Below are positions 1 to 6,354 of a stretch of DNA of 13,459 bases, piece after piece. Origin of the DNA: an uncultured Holophagaceae bacterium (GTDB lineage Bacteria; Acidobacteriota; Holophagae; Holophagales; Holophagaceae); the NCBI GenBank assembly GCA_903919165.1, contig CAIXHJ010000516.1, positions 1 to 13,459 on the forward strand, in the 5' to 3' direction. The notes beneath the pieces are model-generated. The model had not been told where the DNA came from, made no database searches, and worked only from the letters and a program-made list of their open reading frames with translations. Both the position numbers and the translations under genes were made by a program. Numbering within the stretch: the stretch's first letter is position 1; every line of letters begins with the position of its first letter.

Positions 1-80
1 CACGTCAACAGGAAATCCTTCTGGAACAGGTTCGTCTTCAACGCCTGAAAGGCCTTGAGATTCTTCGCTACTGAGGTCAT
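1..80 (-). CDS. ygeW: YgeW-like knotted carbamoyltransferase, N-terminal fragment (runs off left edge)
   Basis: Only the first 26 codons are present, starting at ATG (complement of 78-80) and reading leftward out of the window. The peptide ends in KDFLLT followed by a partial TG codon, probably Trp. I recall the E. coli YgeW N-terminus as having the same HEKDFLLTW pattern near residue 20, which is the basis for the call. YgeW belongs to the aspartate/ornithine carbamoyltransferase superfamily and is a member of the urate-degradation gene set. A good Shine-Dalgarno, AAGGAG (complement of 87-92), lies 6 nt before the start. The gene follows the permease in the same direction with a 56-nt gap, so the two could be cotranscribed. 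The nucleotide sequence is identical to the fragment at the right edge. The call rests on a short peptide plus strong context. Confidence 0.7.
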   Translation of the reverse strand, partial: MTSVAKNLKAFQALKTNLFQKDFLLT

Positions 81-99
81 GAACGGCTCCTTGAAATGG
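1..99. repeat. Left arm of exact 99-bp terminal inverted repeat
   Basis: Bases 1-99 are the perfect reverse complement of 13361-13459. The match stops at base 100, where the window has A and the reverse complement of the right arm has T. The arm contains the ribosome-binding site and first 26 codons of a ygeW-like gene reading outward. An exact length of 99 at both extreme ends is what an assembler k-mer overlap would give, so this may mark a junction in an assembly graph. It could also be the visible part of a longer true inverted duplication. Confidence 0.97.
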
Positions 100-136
100 A
101 AAGAAGGTTGGAAGTGAGGAAGGGGTGGGATCGGGA

Positions 137-1525
137 TCAGGCTTCGCTTTGCGCGGTGGCTTCAGCGGATTCCTGGGCCGCGGTCTCCTGGGATTGGATC
201 CGGTTGAAGAACACGTTGAGCAGCACCGCCACGATGGACGCGAGCAGGATGCCGCTTTCGAGAAGCGGGCTGAGGGCCTTGGGCATCTGGGCGAAGAACC
301 TGTTGGCCACGAGGGGAATCATGCCGAAGCCGATGCTGATGGCCACGATGAAGAGGTTGAAGCGGTTGTTCTGGAAGTCCACCCCACCCAGGATGCGGAT
401 GCCCGTCGCGCAGACCATGCCGAACATGACGATGCCGGCGCCCCCCAGCACGAAGGGGGGCACGGAAGCCACGATCACCGCCAGCTTGGGCAGGAGGCCG
501 AGGAGCAGGAGGAGCACGCCGCCGGCGGCGCAGACGAAGCGGCTCCGGACGCCAGTGACGCCCACCAGGCCGACGTTCTGGCTGAAGGAGGTGTAGGGGA
601 AAGTGTTGAAGATCCCGCCGATCAAGGTGCCCAGACCGTCGACGCGCAGGCCGTCCGACAGGTCCCTCTGGGTGATCTTCTTGCCCGTGATGTTGCCCAG
701 AGCCAGGAACATTCCCAGCGACTCGATCATCACTACGATCATGACGATGCACATGGTCACGGTGGCCACGAGGTTGAACCTGGGGAAGCCGAATTGGAAG
801 GGACGGACGATGGCGACCCAGGAGGCCTCGTGAATGCCGGCGAAGCTAACTTTGCCGCAGAACATGGCCACCAGAGTGCCCACGATGATGCCCGACAGGA
901 CCGCGATGTTCGAGAAAAAGCCTTTCACGAACCGGGTAATGATCAGGATGAAGACCAGCACAAATAGGGCGATGCCGAGGTGGAGTGGCGCGCCGTAGGT
1001 GGGATTGGGAACAGGGCCGGTGGGACTCATGATCGTCGGGTTGCCGCCCGCGGCCCAGTTCACACCCACGCGCATGAGGGAGATGCCGATGATAGTGATG
1101 ATGGTCCCCGTCACCACCGGCGGGAAGAAGGGCAGCAGGCGGCTGATGAGGGGGGCCACCAGAATTCCGAAGATGCCCGCGCCGATGACCGCGCCGTAGA
1201 TCCCGAGGAGCCCCAGATCTGGGTTGCCGGCCATGACCACCATGGGTCCCACGGCGGCGAAGGTCACGCCCATCATCACCGGGAGCCGGATGCCGAAGCG
1301 CCAGACCCCGATGGCCTGGAAGAGCGTTGCGATGCCACAGGCGAACAGATCGGCGTTGATGAGCTGCGCCAGCTGCTCCTTGGGTAGCTTCAGTGCCCCG
1401 CCAATGATGAGCGGGACGGCCACGGCCCCGGCGTACATGACGAGCACGTGCTGGATGCCCAGCAGCGAGAGTTTACCGGGAGGGAGGACCTCATCCACGG
1501 GATGGACTGCGGTGTTCTTGGTCAT
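137..1525 (-). CDS. uacT: UacT/YgfU-type urate (xanthine) permease, NCS2 family
   Basis: Inner-membrane nucleobase:cation symporter of the NCS2 (nucleobase-ascorbate transporter) family, predicted to import urate and possibly xanthine with protons. The 462-residue protein is mostly hydrophobic, with about 12-14 membrane spans. Family signs are the TM1 His (H26, in IQHVLVMYAG), the TM8 Glu (E268, MIESLG), D296 and the signature YTSFSQNVGLV near 311-321 followed by TGVRSR. The C-terminal half resembles E. coli YgfU more than XanQ, which has FAQNNG at the signature. The chosen ATG has AAGGAG (complement of 1537-1542) 11 nt upstream and gives a family-length protein. A longer frame extends 87 codons upstream but is not membrane-like and crosses the AT-rich regulatory region. 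The tail after about residue 443 is short, polar and rich in Glu, Gln and Ala. The gene is divergent from xdh. Family confidence is high; urate over xanthine is inferred. Confidence 0.92.
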   Translation of the reverse strand: MTKNTAVHPVDEVLPPGKLSLLGIQHVLVMYAGAVAVPLIIGGALKLPKEQLAQLINADLFACGIATLFQAIGVWRFGIRLPVMMGVTFAAVGPMVVMAGNPDLGLLGIYGAVIGAGIFGILVAPLISRLLPFFPPVVTGTIITIIGISLMRVGVNWAAGGNPTIMSPTGPVPNPTYGAPLHLGIALFVLVFILIITRFVKGFFSNIAVLSGIIVGTLVAMFCGKVSFAGIHEASWVAIVRPFQFGFPRFNLVATVTMCIVMIVVMIESLGMFLALGNITGKKITQRDLSDGLRVDGLGTLIGGIFNTFPYTSFSQNVGLVGVTGVRSRFVCAAGGVLLLLLGLLPKLAVIVASVPPFVLGGAGIVMFGMVCATGIRILGGVDFQNNRFNLFIVAISIGFGMIPLVANRFFAQMPKALSPLLESGILLASIVAVLLNVFFNRIQSQETAAQESAEATAQSEA

Positions 1526-1639
1526 GGGTTCTCTCTCTCCTTCGAGATCAATCTTTTTGGTTGGGGGGATTGATTGTAGACCTCTCAGGAAAGAATCTAG
1601 TGGGTTGGCGGCAATGATGCAATATTTATTTACCGCGGG

Positions 1640-1654
1640 GAAAATATTATTTTC
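1640..1654. promoter_or_regulatory. Candidate operator: 15-bp interrupted palindrome
   Basis: GAAAATA-T-TATTTTC is a perfect 7+1+7 inverted repeat inside the AT-rich core, on the uacT side of the divergent region. The half-site GAAAATA occurs again at 1776-1782. A regulator controlling uacT could bind here, but palindromes of A/T bases arise easily in such sequence and no regulator gene is visible in the window. Confidence 0.35.
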
Positions 1655-1820
1655 TTCTTTATTTTTTCGCCTTCCTCCAATCCGAAGGGCATCCGCCAAA
1701 GGTCGTCGGAAGGCGATGTCCGGTTTTGAGCTGTATTTCCGGCAGTCCAGAACATGGATTTCTTCAAGGGGGATTGAAAATAACAAATATAGAAAAAAAT
1801 TTACTGCAAGAAAAAAATTA

Positions 1821-1848
1821 TTGACCTATCCGTCGAAATTTCTAAAAT
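1821..1848 (+). promoter_or_regulatory. Predicted sigma70-type promoter for the xdh-ygeY-ygfK operon
   Basis: TTGACC (1821-1826) and TAAAAT (1843-1848) are separated by 16 bp, each differing by one base from the consensus hexamers. Transcription would start near 1855, giving a leader of about 220 nt before xdh. The larger context TTATTGACCT (1818-1827) and ATTTCTAA (1838-1845) recurs at the promoter of the tsx-like gene (9682-9691 and 9703-9710), which supports real function. Confidence 0.6.
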
Positions 1849-1990
1849 GAAACCAATGATGACTCCCCACTCCGAATCGAATCAAATCCAAGAGGCAGGA
1901 ACGAGCCCAATGACGCTTCTCCAGCAGGCCAACCCCGGATCACGGACAAAAGATACTTGCATTAGCGACCCAGTCCAGGCTCTCAAGGCG

Positions 1991-2047
1991 CTAGAATCCT
2001 GCCCCGGACGAGGCTGCCGTACACGAGCGGACCTGAACAGGATCTAG
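1991..2047 (+). promoter_or_regulatory. Leader hairpin upstream of xdh ribosome-binding site
   Basis: CTAGAATCCTG (1991-2001) can pair with CAGGATCTAG (2038-2047) as a 10-bp stem with one bulged A, enclosing a GC-rich 36-nt loop. The stem ends 13 nt before the Shine-Dalgarno sequence of xdh. This fits a structured 5' leader affecting mRNA stability or translation. I do not recognise a known riboswitch class in it. Confidence 0.4.
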
Positions 2048-2073
2048 CAGTCGTCACGTGAGGAGAGCAAACC

Positions 2074-4680
2074 ATGGAATTCACGCTCAACGGTCAACCC
2101 AAGAGCTACGAGTCCAGTCCCGATATGGAGGTTCTCGCCTACCTGAGGGATGTGGCGGGCCTCATCAGCCCCAAGGACGGTTGCTCGGGAGAGGGCGTCT
2201 GTGGCTGCTGCACGATCCTGGTGGACGGTCTGGCCCGGCTGAGCTGCCGCATGAAGATGAAGGACGTGGCGGGCAAGTCCTTGACCACCGCCGAGGGCCT
2301 GTCGGTGCGGGAGCGGGCCGTGTTCGCGGACGCCTTCGTGGCCAAGGGCGGCGTGCAGTGCGGCTTCTGCACGCCCGGCATCGTCATGAAGGCCAAGGCC
2401 ATGCTGGACAAGAACCCGAACCCCACGCGCGACGAAATCGCCGGCGGGCTCTCGGGGAACATCTGCCGCTGCACCGGCTACAAGAAGGTCATCGACTCCA
2501 TCGAGTGCGCGGCCGAGGCGCTGCGAGAGGGCAGGGCCGTGGCCATGCCCCAGGGCACGGGCCGCGTGGGCACCCGGCACGGCAAGTACACCGGCCAGGA
2601 GGCCGTGCTTGGGGACCGGGTCTTCGTGGCCGACATGAAGGAACCCGGCATGATCTTCGGGGCCTTGCGCTTCTCGGACCACCCGCGGGCCAAGGTGCTC
2701 CGCATCGACGTCTCGGAAGCCCAGGCGGTGCCCGGCGTCATCAGGGTGCTCACCGCCAAGGACGTCCCCGGCCAGCGCTTCATGGGCTCCATCACCATGG
2801 ACTGGCCCGTGCTGGTGGCCGAGGGCGAGACCACCTGCTTCGTGGGCGATGTACTGGCAACAGTGGCGGCCGAGACCGAGGCGATTGCGCGCCAGGCTGC
2901 CGCCAAGGTGCAGGTTGAATACGAAGTGCTCAGCCCGGTCACCGATTTGTTCGAGGCCCTGCAGCCTGGTTCCGACCAGGTCCACCCCATGTTCCCGGGC
3001 AACGTGCTGCACCGGGCCTCGGTCAAGCTGGGCGATGCCGAGATGGCCCTGGCCGGCTCGGCCTACGTGACCCGCAACCGTTTCACCACCCAGCGGGTCG
3101 AGCACGCCTTCCTGGAGCCCGAGGCCACCCTGGCCCTCCCCTGGGCGAAGGACGGCCAGCCCGGCGTGAAGGTCTACAGCTGCAGCCAGGGCGTCTACGA
3201 GGACCGCCACCAGCTCGCGCTGCTCCTGGGCCTGCCCAATGCCCTGGTGAACGTGGTCCAGGTCCAGAACGGCGGCGGCTTCGGTGGCAAGGAGGACATC
3301 ACCACCCAGAGCCACGCGGTCCTGCTGGCTTGGCTGACGGGCAAGCCCGCCATGGTGCATCTGTCCCGCCAGGACTCCCTGCGCATGCACACCAAGCGCC
3401 ACCCCATCGTCATGGACTACGCCGTGGGCTGCGACAAGGAAGGGAAGCTGACGGGCATGGTGGCCACCATGCACTCGGACAGCGGCGCCTACTCCAGTGT
3501 CGGGCTCGCGGTGATCGAGCGGACGGTGTCCCACTCGGCCGCGGCCTACTACGTGCCCAACGTGCAGGTGAACGGCACGGCGGTGGTCACCAACAACGCC
3601 CCCTGCGGGGCCTTCCGGGGCTTCGGCGTCAACCAGTCCAACTTCGCCTTCGAGTCCTGCCTGGATGAGCTCTGCAAGCTGGGCGGCTTCGACCGCTGGC
3701 AGTTCCGCTGGGACAACGCCCTGACCGAGGGGCGGACCACCGCCACGGGGCAGACCCTCACCGCTGGCGTGGGCGTCCGCAAGTGCCTGGAGGCCCTCAA
3801 GGACCGCTTCCGTGCGGCCAAGTGCGCGGGGATCGCCGCCGGAATCAAGAACACCGGCATCGGCTGCGGCCTGGCCGACTTCAGCCACGCCAAGATCGTG
3901 ATCAAGGCTGCGAACCAGGTGGAACTCCACCATGGCTGGTGCGAGATGGGCCAGGGCAACTACACCATGGGCGTGCAGACCCTGGTGGAGGAGACCGGCA
4001 TCGATCCGGACTTCATCGAAGTGCTCGTGGAGACCAACGAGGAGGCCGAAGCCGGCATGACCACCGGCTCCCGCGGCACCTCCCTCCTGGCCGCTTCCGT
4101 GATCGCCGCCTGCAAGGAGCTCAAGAAGGACCTGGCTTCGGGCCTGAGCCTCCAGGATCTCGTGGGGAAGGAATACCGGGGCAGCTGGGTCTGCGACTGG
4201 ACGGTGCCGCCCGGCAAGCCGCCCAAGCCCGGCTACGACGTGATCACCCACTACTCCTACGGCTTCGCCGCGCAGATGGTGGAACTGGACGAGACCGGGA
4301 AGATCACCCGGATCACCGCCGCCCACGACGCCGGCAGGATCATGAACCCCACCCTGTACGAGGGCCAGATCGAAGGTTCCCTGCACATGGGGCTTGGCTA
4401 CGCCGTGAGCGAGGAGTTCCCCTACAAGGACGGCCGGCCCGTCTCCCTCAAGATGGCCGATCTGGGCCTCATCCGGGCCAAGGACATGCCGCCCATGGAG
4501 ATCATCGGGATCGAGGTGCCGGATGCGGTCGGGCCCTACGGGGCGAAGGGTGTGGGTGAGATCGGCCTGGTTCCCACCGCCGGCGCCGTGGCCAACGCCC
4601 TCTGCCAGTTCGACGGCATCCGCCGTACGACGCTTCCTCTCAAAGAAATGAAACTGCTCGGCAAGAAGAACAAGACCTGA
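2074..4680 (+). CDS. xdh: Xanthine dehydrogenase / selenium-dependent-type purine molybdenum hydroxylase, 2Fe-2S and Mo domains fused, no FAD domain
   Basis: Predicted cytoplasmic molybdopterin hydroxylase acting on xanthine, hypoxanthine or a related purine. The 868 residues carry an N-terminal plant-type 2Fe-2S domain (C37, C43, C45/C46, C58), a second 2Fe-2S helical domain (C96, C99, C131, C133), then from about residue 165 the molybdenum-binding half. Visible Mo-domain motifs are GGGFGGKED (400-408), GAFRGFG (512-518), GMTTGSRGT (661-669) and KGVGEIGL with the probable catalytic Glu at E829. There is no FAD domain, the layout of Mop-type aldehyde oxidoreductases and of the XdhD/selenium-dependent XDH family. 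There is no in-frame UGA; selenium in this family is a labile cofactor atom rather than selenocysteine. The SD AGGAGAG (2061-2067) lies 6 nt before the ATG. The first cysteine spacing is C-x5-C where most relatives have C-x4-C. The gene leads the operon with ygeY and ygfK. Exact substrate and selenium dependence are inferred. Confidence 0.88.
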   Translation: MEFTLNGQPKSYESSPDMEVLAYLRDVAGLISPKDGCSGEGVCGCCTILVDGLARLSCRMKMKDVAGKSLTTAEGLSVRERAVFADAFVAKGGVQCGFCTPGIVMKAKAMLDKNPNPTRDEIAGGLSGNICRCTGYKKVIDSIECAAEALREGRAVAMPQGTGRVGTRHGKYTGQEAVLGDRVFVADMKEPGMIFGALRFSDHPRAKVLRIDVSEAQAVPGVIRVLTAKDVPGQRFMGSITMDWPVLVAEGETTCFVGDVLATVAAETEAIARQAAAKVQVEYEVLSPVTDLFEALQPGSDQVHPMFPGNVLHRASVKLGDAEMALAGSAYVTRNRFTTQRVEHAFLEPEATLALPWAKDGQPGVKVYSCSQGVYEDRHQLALLLGLPNALVNVVQVQNGGGFGGKEDITTQSHAVLLAWLTGKPAMVHLSRQDSLRMHTKRHPIVMDYAVGCDKEGKLTGMVATMHSDSGAYSSVGLAVIERTVSHSAAAYYVPNVQVNGTAVVTNNAPCGAFRGFGVNQSNFAFESCLDELCKLGGFDRWQFRWDNALTEGRTTATGQTLTAGVGVRKCLEALKDRFRAAKCAGIAAGIKNTGIGCGLADFSHAKIVIKAANQVELHHGWCEMGQGNYTMGVQTLVEETGIDPDFIEVLVETNEEAEAGMTTGSRGTSLLAASVIAACKELKKDLASGLSLQDLVGKEYRGSWVCDWTVPPGKPPKPGYDVITHYSYGFAAQMVELDETGKITRITAAHDAGRIMNPTLYEGQIEGSLHMGLGYAVSEEFPYKDGRPVSLKMADLGLIRAKDMPPMEIIGIEVPDAVGPYGAKGVGEIGLVPTAGAVANALCQFDGIRRTTLPLKEMKLLGKKNKT

Positions 4681-4704
4681 TCTCGCCTTCCCCTGCCGCA
4701 CCAC

Positions 4705-4725
4705 CGGACTCCGCGCCGGAGTCCG
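4705..4725 (+). promoter_or_regulatory. Intercistronic hairpin between xdh and ygeY
   Basis: A perfect 9-bp stem, CGGACTCCG (4705-4713) with CGGAGTCCG (4717-4725), closes a CGC triloop 25 nt after the xdh stop. No T-run follows, so it does not look like an intrinsic terminator. An mRNA-stabilising or processing hairpin separating xdh and ygeY expression is more likely. Confidence 0.55.
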
Positions 4726-4751
4726 CCCAACCTTCCTACCTGGAGCATTCC

Positions 4752-6287
4752 ATGTCCAACCTAGACGCCCGCATCGCGGAACTGGCAGCCAAATACCTGC
4801 CCCTCGCCTCGGAAATGCTGAAGGAGGTCATCCGGATCCCAGCAGACTACGTGGACAAGCCAGCAGAGCAGGGGGGCGACCCCAAGTGCGGCACCTCCAA
4901 CCACGAGTTCCCCCGCATCGACTACCTCCGGAAGAAGATCGTGGCGATCAAGGCCGTCCGGAAAGACGGGGACGCCTACTTCGACGAGTTCGGCAACCTG
5001 GTGTGGTGGGTGGAGGATCCCAACGACGGCATCCCCGCTTCCGAGAAGAAGGTGATCTACATCGACGGCCACACGGACACCGTGAAGCCGCTCCGGGCCC
5101 AGTGGCTCCAGAACACCGGCGGCATCGACTGCTTCGATGGCATCATCGACGCTACCAAGGTCAACAAGGCCTTCCTCAACAAGGAACTGGGCTACCTGCC
5201 CCCCGAGGGCGAGTGGAACCACCTCATCTTCGGCCGCGGCGCCGCGGACCAGCTGGGGGGCGTGATCTCCGCCGCCATCGCCACCAAGATCATGCTCGAG
5301 CTGGAATCCGAAGGCGCCCTCAAGGGCGTCATCGTGCGCTCCTACGCCACGGTCTGTGAGGAGGACAACGACGGCGCAGGTCCCATGTACCTCAACCGCA
5401 AAGTCTTCCCCACTGCCGCCCCCGAGATCGTCCCCGACGTGGTGATCCTCACGGACAGCACCGGCTGCTCCAAGAACGGGGCCCTGGGCATCTATCGTGG
5501 CCAGCGCGGCCGCATGCAGATCGAGGTCGCCGTCACCGGCAAGTCCTGCCACGGCTCCATGCCCTGGGAAGGCAAGAACCCCCTGGAGTTCGGTGGGGCC
5601 ATCCTGAAGGAGGCCGCCGAGAAGTACGACAAGCGCATCGGCTTCAAGGACGACAAGTTCCTGGGCCACGGCACCCGCACCGCCTCCTGGGCCCGCCTTG
5701 ACACGCCCAGCGACTGCGCCGTGCCTGAGAAATTCACCTTCCGCTTCGACCGCCGCCTCACCATCGGCGAGACCCCAGAGCAGTCCTGCGCCGATGTGGA
5801 GGCCCTGGATGCCGTGGCCGCCGCCCGCCAGGCCGGCCTCTCCGTGGAGGTCTCCACCCCCACCTACACCGACGCCTCCTGGAAGGGCTATGTGCTCAAC
5901 AACCCCCAGGTCTACCTGGGTTGGCTCACCCCAGAGGAGCACCCCGCCGTGCAGGCGGCCGTGAGCGCCTACAAGAAGGTCATCTCCCCCAACGTAGACG
6001 GCAAGGTGGGCACCGGTGGCGTCATCACCAAGGAGCCCCGCGTGGACCGCTGGGTCTTCAGCACCGACGGTGTGGGCTATCCCATCTCCAAGGACGCCAG
6101 CGTCCCCGGCGCCGCCAAGAAGCAGTGGGTGTCCAACGATACCTACAAGCACCCAGCCATGATCGGGTTCGGCACGGGCATCGAGCAGAACACCCACAAG
6201 ATCGGCGAGTGCCTGGACGAGCGCGAGCTCCAGCACAGCGCCGCCTTCCTCGCCCGCTTCCCCAGCGTCTTCGCGGGCAACGCCTGA
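4752..6287 (+). CDS. ygeY: YgeY-type M20-family amidohydrolase/deacylase, long form
   Basis: Metal-dependent hydrolase of the M20 peptidase/deacylase superfamily, probably cleaving an N-acyl, formyl or ureido intermediate of purine breakdown in the cytoplasm. Likely metal and catalytic residues are H107 and D109 (YIDGHTDTV), D166 (GRGAADQLGG), E203/E204 (CEEDNDG), D235 (LTDSTG) and H482 near the C-terminus (QNTHKIGE). H267 (CHGS) is the usual residue of the lid/dimer domain. The YRGQRGRM and RFDRRLTIGET segments resemble E. coli YgeY as I recall it. At 511 residues it is about 100 longer than the E. coli protein; extra sequence lies around 35-55, 112-156, 412-430 and 442-465, with all catalytic motifs kept. 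The ATG has GGAG (4742-4745) 6 nt upstream. The gap to xdh is 71 nt with a hairpin, and 67 nt to ygfK. The precise substrate is not known from sequence. Confidence 0.85.
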   Translation: MSNLDARIAELAAKYLPLASEMLKEVIRIPADYVDKPAEQGGDPKCGTSNHEFPRIDYLRKKIVAIKAVRKDGDAYFDEFGNLVWWVEDPNDGIPASEKKVIYIDGHTDTVKPLRAQWLQNTGGIDCFDGIIDATKVNKAFLNKELGYLPPEGEWNHLIFGRGAADQLGGVISAAIATKIMLELESEGALKGVIVRSYATVCEEDNDGAGPMYLNRKVFPTAAPEIVPDVVILTDSTGCSKNGALGIYRGQRGRMQIEVAVTGKSCHGSMPWEGKNPLEFGGAILKEAAEKYDKRIGFKDDKFLGHGTRTASWARLDTPSDCAVPEKFTFRFDRRLTIGETPEQSCADVEALDAVAAARQAGLSVEVSTPTYTDASWKGYVLNNPQVYLGWLTPEEHPAVQAAVSAYKKVISPNVDGKVGTGGVITKEPRVDRWVFSTDGVGYPISKDASVPGAAKKQWVSNDTYKHPAMIGFGTGIEQNTHKIGECLDERELQHSAAFLARFPSVFAGNA

Positions 6288-6354
6288 GTCCGCTTCCGCT
6301 CCAGCCCAATGACTGCGCCACCTGTCCCCTGAACCACCCGGGAATCCAAGCGCC

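Larger units (their letters stand above)
1526..2073. promoter_or_regulatory. Divergent intergenic control region between uacT and xdh
   Basis: This 548-bp stretch has no credible gene. Its core (about 1611-1850) is markedly A/T-rich against very GC-rich flanks, with runs of A and T. It holds a sigma70-like promoter facing xdh (1821-1848), a perfect interrupted palindrome (1640-1654), a further copy of that palindrome's half-site GAAAATA (1776-1782), and a long leader hairpin just before the xdh ribosome-binding site (1991-2047). I found no convincing -35/-10 pair for the leftward uacT gene, although the AT-rich core must contain or adjoin it. Open frames across the region look non-coding in composition. 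Confidence 0.75.

Noticed and set aside
125..967. 280-codon plus-strand open frame opposite uacT
   Set aside because: Composition is dominated by His, Asp, Glu, Gly and Ala, as expected from the antisense of a hydrophobic membrane protein; the minus frame is a clear NCS2 permease.
1526..1786. N-terminal extension of uacT by 87 codons to an upstream ATG
   Set aside because: The extension is not membrane-like and runs through the AT-rich control region; the downstream ATG has a good SD and gives a normal-length YgfU-type protein.
1847..2047. 66-codon plus-strand open frame in the divergent spacer
   Set aside because: No ribosome-binding site, unconvincing peptide, and it overlaps the predicted promoter's -10 region and the leader hairpin.
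2074..4680. Selenocysteine in the xanthine dehydrogenase
   Set aside because: No in-frame TGA occurs; selenium in this family is a labile ligand of the Mo site, not an encoded residue.
2044..4704. 886-codon open frame on the minus strand opposite xdh
   Set aside because: It is an antisense shadow: the plus frame has full Mo-hydroxylase motifs, and GC-rich codon bias keeps this reverse frame open. Its product is low-complexity (His, Gly, Ala, Leu, Val rich) with no recognisable domain.
4705..4725. Intercistronic hairpin as a terminator after xdh
   Set aside because: No T-run follows and no promoter is visible before ygeY, so it is listed as an mRNA structure instead.
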